55,724 bases of DNA, from positions 1 through 55,724 of the forward strand of contig CAZCOA010000014.1 in the NCBI GenBank assembly GCA_964500225.1, given 5' to 3'. This document shows, one piece after another, positions 33,998 to 42,515 of this stretch (the first letter of the stretch is position 1; each line of letters opens with the position of its first letter). The notes under the pieces are model-generated. The model was given only the letters and a program-made list of their open reading frames with translations. It was not told where the DNA came from and ran no database searches. Made by a program: the position numbers and the translations under genes. This DNA comes from JAAYDY01 sp964500225 (GTDB taxonomy: Bacteria > Planctomycetota > Phycisphaerae > FEN-1346 > JAACEH01).

Positions 33998-35995
33998 TCA
34001 GCCGCCACCGACCTTACCGGCATCCGCGCCGCCCTCGGGCCCCGTCGGGGGTGGCGTGTCCGCCTCGCCGTTCACCGACGACGAGTTGTCCATCGCACCG
34101 CGAATCTGCGCCACGCGGGCGCGGGCCTTCTTCACATACTCGTTGCCCGGCAGGGCATCTTCGTAAACGCCGATGAGTGTTTCCTGGTAAACGCTGATCA
34201 CGCGTAACGGATCGGTCGCCACGTTTTCGCGGTCGAATCTCGCGGCCGCCTCGTAGGCGTCCTTCACTGACTCCAGCAGCATCTCCTGGTACGACTTTGC
34301 CGGCGCCGGCTGTGCGGACACGGCCTCTGGCGATTCCTGGAGCCGTGTCGCCGACGCAGGCAAGGTTCCGCCTCCAATGGATGCGGGAGACGCCTTCGTC
34401 TCAGGCCGAGTCGATCTTGCGGTTTCCGTCCCCTGCTCCTGAGCTGCGCCGCCCAACGACGGCGAGACTGTCGGTGACGTGCCGCCCTGCCCTGTCGGCG
34501 TCGGCAATACGGGTATGATCGGCGACAGTCCCTGGCCCTCGTCGCGCTGGCTATTGCTCACGGCCAGAATAATCGCCACCACCACGGCCACAATGCAGAC
34601 CACTGCCACGGTCACGCCGCCGATGATATACCACTTCAGCGGCGTCACTTTTTCGATCGTTTCGGCCACGCGGACGCGGCTCGTGCTGACGTCGGCCCGG
34701 CGCACGGCCTGCTTCATCACCCCGGCCACATGCGTCCCGACCTGCGGCGTCACGGCTCCAATCTGCGCCGACACCACCTCCAGGCTGATCGTGGCGTTCG
34801 GGTCCAGGGCGGCAAAATCCAGCGCCTCCAGCGCCGCCAACAGGTCCACGGCCGTCTGGTACCGCTCGGCCGGATCCTTGGCCATAGCCTTCTCAATAAT
34901 CCGAAACACCGCCGCCGGAAGGCCCGGCACGTACTGCCGCGGATCGGGCGGCGGATCGAACCGATGGCGGTTCATCACCTCTTCGGTGTCGCGCCCTTCA
35001 TACGGCGGCCGCCGCGTCAACGCCACGTAGTAGCTGGCCGCCATGCTGTAAACGTCGCTCCGCGAGTCGCCCTCCTCGCCTTCGCACTGCTCGGGCGCCA
35101 TGTAGAGCGGCGTGCCGACAGCGCGGCCGTCCTCGGCGTCACTGGTGTCCCGGAAGATATCGCGGGCCAGACCGAAGTCCGTCATCTTCACCTGGTTGTC
35201 GGCCGTCACCATGATGTTGCCCGGCTTGATGTCGCGATGGATCAGCCCGCGACGATGCGCATGGGCCAGCCCGCGACACGCCTCCGTGATGATCCGCGTG
35301 GCCTCCTGCGGCGTCAGCCGCTTCTGCCGCACCACCTCCGCCAGACTGCGTCCGTCCACCAGTTCCATGACGATGAAGTACAGCCCGTCCACCTGGCAGA
35401 TCTGATGGACCGTGACGATGTTCGGGTGGCTGAGCTTGGCCGCCGATCGGGCTTCCTGGAGGAAGTGCTGCACCTTCTCTTTGCCGGCCTTGGCCATCTG
35501 CGGAGGCAGGACCTTCAGGGCCACGTGGCGATGCAGCGACTTGTCGAACGCCCGGAACACGGCGCCGAAGCCGCCGACGCCGAGCAGTTCCTCGATGCGG
35601 AACGTGCCCAGCTCGCGTCCGATAAGGGTCTTGGCTTCCTGGATGGTCTTGACCTGCTGCGGATCCACCTGGGCCGCAGGTGCAGGACGGTCGGACGCAT
35701 CGGCCAAGTGGGCAACGGCGACTGGAACGCCCGCGGGCGCAGACTCAGCGGCCGACTTCGAGACCTCGGACGCCACGGCCTCGGGTTTCACCGGCAACGG
35801 CTTCACCGGCTCGGGGCGTACCGCGGCTGGATCGACCGGCGACGAGGCCACAGACGCCGGCGACGATGCCCCTGCAGTTGCGGCCTCAGCCTTCCAGATG
35901 TGACCGCACTTGCACTTCAGGTGATGACCCAGGCGGTCCGCCGGAATCTTGTAGCTGCGAGAACAATTGGGGCAGGAGACGACTACGGGTGTCAA
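33998..35995 (-). CDS. membrane Ser/Thr protein kinase with N-terminal zinc ribbon
   Basis: A 665-aa protein. Residues 5-32 form an MJ0042-type zinc ribbon (CPNC and CKCG pairs). A Pro/Ala/Val-rich linker runs to about 120. The Hanks-type kinase domain spans roughly 125-390: the G loop GVGGFGAVFRAFD, VALKVL (Lys), HRDIKPGN (catalytic Asp), DFGLAR and the APE motif. One membrane helix (IIGGVTVAVVCIVAVVVAI) near 455 divides it from an exported Pro/Thr-rich region and a helical C-terminus. The start is taken as TTG 35995 because GGAGG lies 9 nt before it, inside the frame of the alternative ATG (36013), which has no ribosome site. A consensus-like promoter is at 36078-36105. Such kinases are expanded in planctomycetes; targets are unknown. 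Confidence 0.88.
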   Translation of the reverse strand: MTPVVVSCPNCSRSYKIPADRLGHHLKCKCGHIWKAEAATAGASSPASVASSPVDPAAVRPEPVKPLPVKPEAVASEVSKSAAESAPAGVPVAVAHLADASDRPAPAAQVDPQQVKTIQEAKTLIGRELGTFRIEELLGVGGFGAVFRAFDKSLHRHVALKVLPPQMAKAGKEKVQHFLQEARSAAKLSHPNIVTVHQICQVDGLYFIVMELVDGRSLAEVVRQKRLTPQEATRIITEACRGLAHAHRRGLIHRDIKPGNIMVTADNQVKMTDFGLARDIFRDTSDAEDGRAVGTPLYMAPEQCEGEEGDSRSDVYSMAASYYVALTRRPPYEGRDTEEVMNRHRFDPPPDPRQYVPGLPAAVFRIIEKAMAKDPAERYQTAVDLLAALEALDFAALDPNATISLEVVSAQIGAVTPQVGTHVAGVMKQAVRRADVSTSRVRVAETIEKVTPLKWYIIGGVTVAVVCIVAVVVAIILAVSNSQRDEGQGLSPIIPVLPTPTGQGGTSPTVSPSLGGAAQEQGTETARSTRPETKASPASIGGGTLPASATRLQESPEAVSAQPAPAKSYQEMLLESVKDAYEAAARFDRENVATDPLRVISVYQETLIGVYEDALPGNEYVKKARARVAQIRGAMDNSSSVNGEADTPPPTGPEGGADAGKVGGG

Positions 35996-36077
35996 CCGTG
36001 GTAACCTCCACATGGAGCGACCGTTGTGACGCAATGCCCACGGCACGGCGGGTATGGGGCAAGTCGCCGCTTCATGT

Positions 36078-36105
36078 ATTCTAATGGACGTGGGACGCTT
36101 GTCAA
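36078..36105 (-). promoter_or_regulatory. strong promoter of the Ser/Thr kinase gene
   Basis: A perfect TTGACA and TAGAAT are spaced by 16 nt on the minus strand; predicted leader about 75 nt. Confidence 0.7.
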
Positions 36106-36145
36106 AGTCATAATGCCCCTAGCTGCGGCCTCACTGCGTTTTCCC

Positions 36146-36174
36146 TTGACTGGTCTTGCGGCCGCCCATAGAAT
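36146..36174 (+). promoter_or_regulatory. promoter of ileS (or of a small RNA upstream of it)
   Basis: TTGACT at 36146-36151, a 17-nt spacer and TAGAAT at 36169-36174 predict a transcript starting near 36181, about 290 nt before ileS. Confidence 0.65.
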
Positions 36175-36180
36175 CGCGTT

Positions 36181-36406
36181 TTCGCAGCCGTTCGACGGCC
36201 TGCCGCCGCCGAAGGGGCTCGTCCGTGGAGGATTTCTGGCGTATGGTTCGCAGCAGAGACCGTCACTCGGGGCTTCCTGTTCCCGCCGGTGCTGCAGCGA
36301 CCCTGCGCCGAGGCATTATCCGGCAGCCCTAGCTCGGGGCGGCGAACCTGTGCCGAAACGCTCTGTCTGCCCCGGCGGTCCGACGACGACCGGCGGGGCG
36401 TTTCTC
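36181..36406 (+). ncRNA. structured ileS leader or independent small RNA, unidentified
   Basis: The stretch from the predicted start site to the hairpin at 36369-36406 would make an RNA of about 225 nt. A 5' hairpin (36184-36203, GCAG/CTGC and CCGT/ACGG) and the terminal hairpin are visible. No conserved T-box core (TGGNACC) or other riboswitch core was found. Boundaries and existence are inferred from promoter and terminator patterns only. Confidence 0.35.
36369..36406 (+). terminator. terminator-like hairpin inside the ileS leader (possible attenuator)
   Basis: GCCCCGGCGGTC and GACCGGCGGGGC form a 12-bp stem with one mismatch and a 7-nt loop, followed by GTTTCTCTT. An upstream CGGGGC (36335-36340; another at 36268-36273) could pair with the same GCCCCG arm, so mutually exclusive structures are possible. 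Confidence 0.55.
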
Positions 36407-36471
36407 TTGGCGAACCATGACCCGGGGCCGGTGCAACAGGCTGCCCCATAAGACCATACGAGAAGGACGCG

Positions 36472-39309
36472 ATGACTGACAAGAAATCCTACAAAGAAAC
36501 CCTGAACCTCCCCCAGACCAGCCTGGCCATGAAGGCCAATCTGGTTCAGCAGGAACCCGAACGACAGAAACGGTGGGCAGCCGCAGGCCTCTACCACAAG
36601 ATCGTGTCGAAACCGTCACCGCACGGGCGATACTTCCTCCACGACGGCCCTCCCTACGCCAACGGCGACATCCACATGGGCCACCTCATCAACAAGGTGC
36701 TCAAGGACATCGTCGTCAAGTACCGGACCATGGCCGGTTTCCGGTCGCCGTATGTTCCGGGCTGGGATTGCCACGGCCTGCCCATCGAGCAGACGTTCCT
36801 CCAGAACACGGGCAAAAAGGCCGAGAGCCTGACCCAGAACGAAATCCGCCGCGAGTGCGAAAAGTACGCCACAAAATGGGTCAAAACCCAGAGCAGCCAA
36901 TTCCAGCGGCTCGGCGTCTTCGGCGACTTCGAGAACCCGTACCTGACGATGACCCACGAGTACGAGGCAGGCATCATCGAGTGCTTCGCCCGTTTTGTCG
37001 ATCGCGGGCTGGTCTATCGCCAGAAGAAACCGATCCACTGGTCCTATGGTTGCAAGACCGCCCTGGCCGAGGCCGAATTGGAGTATAAGGACGTCGAAGG
37101 TCCGAGCATCTACGTAAACTTCCCGGCCACAAGCGACCTGGAACCATTGGTGCCGGATCGCAAAGCCGGCGAACCGTTACACTTGATGATCTGGACCACC
37201 ACGCCGTGGACGTTGCCGGCCAACCTCGGCGTCATGGTCGATCCGACGTTCACCTACCAGGCCGTCCGCTACGAGCTCGACGGCGAGACGCAGATCAGCT
37301 TCATCGCCGCCGACTTGGTCAGGAAGGTCATGGCCGTCCGAGGCGTCGAGAAGTACGAGGTCGTGGCCGAGGTCAAGGGCCGCCAACTGATCGGCAAGCA
37401 TTACAATCACCCGTTCGCGGACCGCACGGGCGTGATCGTCGAGAGCGAGTACGTCACGCTGGAAGACGGCACGGGCCTGGTCCATACTGCGCCCGGCCAC
37501 GGCCAGGAAGACTACATTGTCGGCCTTCGCCACGGGCTGGAGCCGTATTCGCCGGTCAACGAAGAGGCCCGTTTCGACGACACGGTCCCCGAGTGGCTTC
37601 GCGGCCAGTTCGTTTTCGACGCCAACCCGAAAATCTGCGAGCGGCTGGAACAACTCGGCCTGATGTTCCACCAGGGCGTCCAGGTGCACAGTTACCCGCA
37701 TTGTTGGCGGTCGAAGACGCCGGTCATCTTCCGGGCCACGGAGCAATGGTTCATCGCCGTCGATAAACCCATGGACGGCAAGGGCCCGACCCTGCGCGAG
37801 GCCGCCATGGACGCGGTAAAGAAGGTCCGGTGGATTCCCGCCTGGGGCGAGAATCGGATCATGGGAATGCTCGAATCGCGGCCCGACTGGTGCATCAGCC
37901 GGCAACGGTCCTGGGGCGTGCCCGTGCCGGCCTTTCGCTGCGAGGACTGCGGCGAGAACCTGCTGACGCCCCAGAGCGTCCGCAAAGTCCGCGACCACTT
38001 TGCCGCCCACGGGGCCAACAGTTGGTTCCGCAGCAGCGCCGCCGACATCCTCGGGGCCGATGCCCGGTGCCCGAAGTGCGGCTCGGCGGCCCTGAAACAG
38101 GAATCCGACATCCTCGACGTCTGGTTCGAGTCCGGGTCGTCGTGGTACGCCGCAGCCATCGGACGCGACGGCCTGGAGGCCCCCGTCGAACTCTACCTCG
38201 AAGGCAGCGACCAGCACCGCGGATGGTTCCAGTCGAGCCTTCTGATCGGCGTTGCCGCCATGAACCAGGCCCCCTTCAAGACGGTCCTGACGCACGGATT
38301 CGTCGTCACGGCCGAGGGTTACAAGATGTCCAAGTCCCTGGGCAATGCCGTCAACGTCCAGGACGAAGTGGCCAAGCTCGGCGCCGATGTGTTGCGACTG
38401 TGGGTCAGTTCGGTCGATTACCAGTACGACATCCGCACCAGCGAGCAGCTCATCAACCAGCTCCAGGACGCCTATCGCAAAATCCGCAACACGTTCCGCT
38501 TTCTGCTGGGCAACCTGGCCGACTTCGATCCGGCCGTTCACAGCGTCCCCGTGGCTGACATGCAGCCCGTGGACCGCTGGATTCTCGCCCGCTGCGCCGA
38601 AGTGGTCCGCGACGTTACCGCGGCCTTCGAGAACTTCGAGTTCCATCGCATGTACCAGCTCGTCCACGGATTCTGCAACAACGAGCTGTCGAGCATTTAC
38701 CTGGACGTGCAGAAGGACCGCATGTACTGCGAGTCGCCCAACAGTCCTCTGCGTCGCAGCGGGCAGACGGCCATGTACCTGGTGGCCCACCGCCTGGTGC
38801 GGCTGCTGGCGCCGGTGCTGGTCCACACGGCCGACGAAATCTGGGAACACATTCCCGGGGCCGCAGCCGAAACGCCCAGCGTCCACCTGGCCGCATGGCC
38901 TGAGGCGGAGTGGCTCGACCAGGATGTGATCGGTCGGTGGCAGACGTTGCTGGCCGTCCGTTCGGCAGCCCTGAACAAGCTCGAGGGGCTGCGAAACGCC
39001 GGCACGATCCAGAGCAACATGGAGGCAGCCGTCACGCTGCGTCCGACCGACGAGAAACTGGCGGCCCTGTTGGCCGAGACCGGCGCGGAAGAACTGGCGC
39101 GTCTGCTGATCGTGGCCTCCGTGAGCGTGGAGCCGACCCTGGGCGGTGCGGCCGACCCGGCGGCCGGGGGCCTGCCGCTATGCGTCGAGGTGGCCCGCAG
39201 CGCATCGCCCAAGTGTGCCCGGTGCTGGAACCTGCGCGATTCGGTCGGGTCCGTGGCCGAATATCCCGACCTCTGCGCCCGCTGCGCCGTGGCGATCGCC
39301 GGCCGGTGA
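36472..39309 (+). CDS. ileS: isoleucyl-tRNA synthetase
   Basis: A 945-aa class Ia synthetase charging tRNA-Ile. The HIGH-type motif is in PPYANGDIHMGH (residues 60-71) and KMSKS starts at residue 618 (YKMSKSLGN). The CP1 editing domain lies between. The length and C-terminal zinc-binding module (CARCWNLRDSVG, then CARC at the end) identify the eubacterial type 1 form, which is generally mupirocin-sensitive, as opposed to the longer type 2. GAAGGA precedes ATG. The gene has a leader of about 290 nt with a candidate attenuator. purN follows after 91 nt; a short GC hairpin (39318-39332) lies just after the ileS stop. Confidence 0.96.
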   Translation: MTDKKSYKETLNLPQTSLAMKANLVQQEPERQKRWAAAGLYHKIVSKPSPHGRYFLHDGPPYANGDIHMGHLINKVLKDIVVKYRTMAGFRSPYVPGWDCHGLPIEQTFLQNTGKKAESLTQNEIRRECEKYATKWVKTQSSQFQRLGVFGDFENPYLTMTHEYEAGIIECFARFVDRGLVYRQKKPIHWSYGCKTALAEAELEYKDVEGPSIYVNFPATSDLEPLVPDRKAGEPLHLMIWTTTPWTLPANLGVMVDPTFTYQAVRYELDGETQISFIAADLVRKVMAVRGVEKYEVVAEVKGRQLIGKHYNHPFADRTGVIVESEYVTLEDGTGLVHTAPGHGQEDYIVGLRHGLEPYSPVNEEARFDDTVPEWLRGQFVFDANPKICERLEQLGLMFHQGVQVHSYPHCWRSKTPVIFRATEQWFIAVDKPMDGKGPTLREAAMDAVKKVRWIPAWGENRIMGMLESRPDWCISRQRSWGVPVPAFRCEDCGENLLTPQSVRKVRDHFAAHGANSWFRSSAADILGADARCPKCGSAALKQESDILDVWFESGSSWYAAAIGRDGLEAPVELYLEGSDQHRGWFQSSLLIGVAAMNQAPFKTVLTHGFVVTAEGYKMSKSLGNAVNVQDEVAKLGADVLRLWVSSVDYQYDIRTSEQLINQLQDAYRKIRNTFRFLLGNLADFDPAVHSVPVADMQPVDRWILARCAEVVRDVTAAFENFEFHRMYQLVHGFCNNELSSIYLDVQKDRMYCESPNSPLRRSGQTAMYLVAHRLVRLLAPVLVHTADEIWEHIPGAAAETPSVHLAAWPEAEWLDQDVIGRWQTLLAVRSAALNKLEGLRNAGTIQSNMEAAVTLRPTDEKLAALLAETGAEELARLLIVASVSVEPTLGGAADPAAGGLPLCVEVARSASPKCARCWNLRDSVGSVAEYPDLCARCAVAIAGR

Positions 39310-39400
39310 TGGAGCGGGGGGCGGACCGCCCCTTGACAGTGTTCGGAACGCAGACCGAGCCGCCCGCCTTGGGATAGGGCTTTTCTTGGAGAGTCGCACG

Positions 39401-40033
39401 ATGGCGAAGAAGTTGCGTCTGGGCGTGATGCTCTCCGGCGGCGGGACAACGCTGCTGAACCTGCTGGACCGCATCGACCGCGGCACACTCGACGCCGAGG
39501 TGGTCGTCGTGGTGTCGAGTCTCTCGACGGCCAAGGGCCGCGAACACGCCCAGCGACGCGGCATCCCGACCTATGTCGTCCGACGCAAGGACTTCGCCTC
39601 GACTGAGGCGTTCAGCGACGCCGTCAGCGCCCACCTCGACGCGGCGCGGGTGGACCTGGTCTGCCTGGCCGGGTTCATGGTTATGTGGCAGGTGCCCGAA
39701 CGGTATCTTGGCCGCGTGATGAACATTCACCCCGCCCTGATTCCGAGCTTCTGCGGTCGGGGCATGTACGGCCATTTTGTGCATGAGGCTGTGGTGGCCA
39801 AAGGCGTGAAGGTGAGCGGCTGCACGGTCCACTTTGTCAACAATGAGTACGATGCCGGGCCGATCATTCTGCAAAAGGCCGTGCCGGTCGCTTTCGAGGA
39901 CACGCCCGACGACGTGGCTCGCCGGGTGTTCCAGCAGGAATGTGAGGCGTACCCCGAAGCCATCCAACTGTTCGCCGAGGGGCGGCTGCGGATCGAGGGC
40001 AACCGCGTGCGCATCCTGCCGAAGGCCCCCTAA
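39401..40033 (+). CDS. purN: phosphoribosylglycinamide formyltransferase-like protein (PurN)
   Basis: A 210-aa formyltransferase-fold protein that would transfer the formyl group of 10-formyl-THF to GAR in purine synthesis. SGGGTTLLNLLD is the phosphate-binding N-terminal loop. The catalytic trio is present: Asn108 and His110 in NIHPALIP, and Asp151 in NNEYDAGPI. The loop after the HP motif reads SFCGRGMYGHFVHEAV, a form also seen in other environmental PurN sequences and different from E. coli. ATG 39401 has GGAGAG upstream; reading further upstream gives an unlike Arg/Pro-rich leader overlapping ileS. No other pur gene is in the window. Confidence 0.87.
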   Translation: MAKKLRLGVMLSGGGTTLLNLLDRIDRGTLDAEVVVVVSSLSTAKGREHAQRRGIPTYVVRRKDFASTEAFSDAVSAHLDAARVDLVCLAGFMVMWQVPERYLGRVMNIHPALIPSFCGRGMYGHFVHEAVVAKGVKVSGCTVHFVNNEYDAGPIILQKAVPVAFEDTPDDVARRVFQQECEAYPEAIQLFAEGRLRIEGNRVRILPKAP

Positions 40034-40098
40034 CGGTTCTCGTCGTATCGGCCCAGACGCCCCTGCCGGACGCAGAACTCATTATTTGGAAAACACGT

Positions 40099-41067
40099 AT
40101 GCCTTCCAAACCGCCATTACGACTTCAGACCACGACCCTGTGGGAATACCCGTCGCAGCATTACGGTCCGGGAATGCAGGGCGACCGCGACTACCGCGGC
40201 GCGACACCGTCGTATGTCATCTGGAACCTGCTGGAACGGTACACGCGGCCCGATGACCTCGTGGTGGACCCCATGGCGGGCAGCGGAACGACCCTCGACG
40301 TGGCCCGCGAGATGGGCCGGCGGGCCCTAGGCTACGACATCAACCCCACACGCGAGGACATTTTCAACGTCGATGCTCGTAAATTGCCGCTGGAGGACGC
40401 CAAGGCGGACTTCGTGTTCATCGATCCGCCCTACTCCACCCACATCGACTACAGCGACGACCCGCGGTGCATCGGCAAACTGGACTCCGCCGAACGGGCC
40501 TACTACGACGCCATGGAACAGGTCATCCGTGAGATCCATCGCGTGCTGAAAAACCGCCGGTACATGGCCCTCTATGTGAGCGACTCCTACCGCAAGGGCA
40601 AACCCTTCTGCCCCATCGGGTTCGAGCTGTTTGCCATCCTCCGCAAGTACTTCAAGCCGGTGGACATCGTGGCCGTCGTGCGGCACAACGCCAAGTTGAA
40701 GCGCGGCCATTGGCACAAGGCGGCCGTCGAAGGCAACTTTTTCCTTCGCGGGTTCAATTACCTGCTGATTATGAAGAAGGAAGATGAGGCGGTGCGCCCG
40801 CAGGTAGACAGGCCGGCTCCGACGACCGCCCCGCAGAAGCCGGCGAGCCCGTCCCCGATCGATCGCCATCTGCCGCCGCGGAAACCGTCCCGCCCGCCTC
40901 AGGCCTCCTCTGAAGCGTCGAACCCGCCGCCGGCGTCACGGTCGGCAACGAAACGGGAAGCAGAGAGCCGATTCCGCCACGGCCCTCGGTCGCCCTCGCC
41001 CAAAACGTCGCCCAGGGGTCACGGTCCGGGGAAACCTCCGCGACACGGCAAACCGCCTCGAAAATGA
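40099..41067 (+). CDS. orphan DNA methyltransferase with basic disordered tail
   Basis: A 322-aa protein. Residues 15-230 are an amino-methyltransferase: the SAM motif VVDPMAGSGTT (55-65), the acidic motif II/III around RALGYDINP, and catalytic DPPY (109-112, FIDPPYSTHIDY), with the order SAM motif then catalytic motif. DPPY suggests adenine-N6 or cytosine-N4 methylation of DNA, though RNA-directed relatives (TRM11-like) share the layout. WEYPSQHYG and YRGATPS form the N-terminal family-specific block. The last 90 residues are Pro/Arg/Lys/Ser-rich, strongly basic and without predicted structure, perhaps for nucleic-acid binding. No restriction endonuclease or specificity subunit is nearby, so it may be a regulatory or house-keeping methylase. 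GGAAAA precedes ATG. Confidence 0.78.
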   Translation: MPSKPPLRLQTTTLWEYPSQHYGPGMQGDRDYRGATPSYVIWNLLERYTRPDDLVVDPMAGSGTTLDVAREMGRRALGYDINPTREDIFNVDARKLPLEDAKADFVFIDPPYSTHIDYSDDPRCIGKLDSAERAYYDAMEQVIREIHRVLKNRRYMALYVSDSYRKGKPFCPIGFELFAILRKYFKPVDIVAVVRHNAKLKRGHWHKAAVEGNFFLRGFNYLLIMKKEDEAVRPQVDRPAPTTAPQKPASPSPIDRHLPPRKPSRPPQASSEASNPPPASRSATKREAESRFRHGPRSPSPKTSPRGHGPGKPPRHGKPPRK

Positions 41068-41088
41068 CCCCGGAAGCGGCTCGATCTG

Positions 41089-42201
41089 TCACCGGATCAG
41101 GATATCGGCCCGGACCACGGTTCCGTCGTCGCAGCGGCCCTCGATGGTCGGCCAATCCACGGGGGCGGTAATCATGAGCGGCCCCTTGTCGGTGGCCAGA
41201 ATCGTATCCTCGCTCTTGGTGCCCGTGATGCTGGGGTTCCAGGCGAACGGCTGATTGGGCTGGACGCATCGCGTTTCGCCGGGTGTGGCGACATACTCGC
41301 GGCCGAGGTAGCCGGTCGGCCCGCCCTGATGGTGAAATTGCCACTGGTCGGCGAACCCTTCGGCCTTGTAGGCCTCAATGCCCCTTTTCAGGATATCTCC
41401 GACACGGCGGCCGGGCCGGGTGGCCAGGATCAGTGTGGCGTCGATGTTGCAGACGGCCTGGTGCTTGCGCCGCAGAGCCTTCTTGATCGGTCCGAAACTA
41501 ACCAGACGCGACGCCGCGGCAACCAGGCCGTGCCGTTCGCCGCACGTGACAACCATCGCCCGGCGACGGACGGGCGTGGGCGTGCTGATGGGGTGGCGGA
41601 ACCGTTCGATGCGGCGGTCGGCAGCCACCAGACGAACGAACGGCCGGATGCCGCGCGCCAACGACAGCTCGGCCAGCAGGCCATCGACCTGCCATTCGGT
41701 TTCCCCGGGCTGTATCTCCATGCACACAGTTTCAAGGATTTCCGACACGTCGCGGCCAAGGCGTTTGTAGCGGACGATTTCGCCTTCGGTCATGCTGTAA
41801 CGCAGGGCGGCGAAATCGGCATCCAGCCGCGGCAGACCGTAGAGGTCCGTATCGGCGGCGGCTCTGGCACGCCCTCCGGCCAGGTCCATCACGGCCTCGC
41901 GCCGCACGGCATCGTCGTGCCACGGGAAACTGACCAGGCGAAACTCATCGGGGTCCAGCTCCTCGGCCATCATCCGGGGGGCCTCGATCGTGCTGGCCAG
42001 GATCCAGGCACCGCGCCGTGTAACGGCCAGGGTCGCGACGCCCTCGCTGGTGGCCATGGCCACATGGTTCAGCCCGCCGGCCGTGAGCCACGAGAAGTTG
42101 GCCCGCGAGGTCAAAAAGACGACGTCCAGTCCTTTCTCTCGCATGTAGGCCCGAACTCGCTGCAACTTCAGTTGCCGCTCCTGTTTGCGTGTCTGCGTCA
42201 T
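41089..42201 (-). CDS. M24 (creatinase/prolidase-fold) protein lacking most metal ligands
   Basis: A 370-aa pita-bread-fold protein with a creatinase-type N-terminal domain (1-135) and an M24 C-terminal domain. Aligned to prolidases, four of the five metal ligands are missing. VVTCGERHG takes the place of the first Asp (Thr219), AAASRLV of the second Asp, HHQGGPTG has Gly where the ligand His should be, and WNPSITG replaces the EPG motif. Only the last Glu (Glu331, SEDTIL) remains. It may act without metal, as creatinase does, or bind a ligand. GGAGAA lies upstream of ATG. It is divergent from pdaD across 314 bp. Confidence 0.78.
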   Translation of the reverse strand: MTQTRKQERQLKLQRVRAYMREKGLDVVFLTSRANFSWLTAGGLNHVAMATSEGVATLAVTRRGAWILASTIEAPRMMAEELDPDEFRLVSFPWHDDAVRREAVMDLAGGRARAAADTDLYGLPRLDADFAALRYSMTEGEIVRYKRLGRDVSEILETVCMEIQPGETEWQVDGLLAELSLARGIRPFVRLVAADRRIERFRHPISTPTPVRRRAMVVTCGERHGLVAAASRLVSFGPIKKALRRKHQAVCNIDATLILATRPGRRVGDILKRGIEAYKAEGFADQWQFHHQGGPTGYLGREYVATPGETRCVQPNQPFAWNPSITGTKSEDTILATDKGPLMITAPVDWPTIEGRCDDGTVVRADILIR

Positions 42202-42515
42202 GGCACGTTCTCCGGATCATGACATGTTGCGCGAGTTGTACCACGGACCGGAACCGCGTGCCACGGTTTTCCTGCGGCGGGACAACTCGACGGGAATCCT
42301 CCGCCGACGTGGCGGCAAGCAAAAAACGTCACCGACGCCGGCAAAAATATTGATGAATGGGCCTCGGCACGTTATCTTTGCGCGCCCAGTGGCGGCCTGA
42401 TGACCTGGCGGGGTCGCCTCCACGTCTGGTGAGTGTCCAGGTGTCCGCCGTTTTTCGGCAAGCCACGAGCGCCGCTCTGTGGCGGCACAATCGGGCATCA
42501 GGAGAGGAGTCCGAA
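42202..42515. other. divergent intergenic region with pdaD promoter and leader hairpin
   Basis: This 314-bp region holds the promoter at 42350-42378 and a hairpin at 42462-42483 (GCCAC/GTGGC plus GAGC/GCTC) shortly before the pdaD ribosome site. No convincing promoter for the M24 gene was picked out and no open frame looks coding. Confidence 0.5.
42350..42378 (+). promoter_or_regulatory. promoter of pdaD-speB
   Basis: TTGATG, a 17-nt spacer and TATCTT (42373-42378) give a predicted leader of about 130 nt. Confidence 0.6.

Larger units (their letters stand above)
35996..36471. other. divergent intergenic region: kinase promoter, ileS promoter and leader
   Basis: This 476-bp region contains two near-consensus divergent promoters (36078-36105 minus, 36146-36174 plus) and about 290 nt of ileS leader with a terminator-like hairpin at 36369-36406. 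No coding frame here looks genuine. Confidence 0.6.

Noticed and set aside
36200..36240. glycine-riboswitch-like GCCGAAGGGGC
   Set aside because: Only this short segment matches; the other conserved glycine-aptamer segments are absent and the gene downstream is ileS.
36301..36420. T-box riboswitch upstream of ileS
   Set aside because: The region GGGGCGGCGAACC vaguely resembles the T-box core but lacks the TGGN bulge needed to pair with the tRNA acceptor end; no specifier loop could be placed.
39318..39332. terminator between ileS and purN
   Set aside because: The GGGGCG/CGCCCC stem is only 6 bp and no T-run follows, so it is mentioned only as a hairpin.
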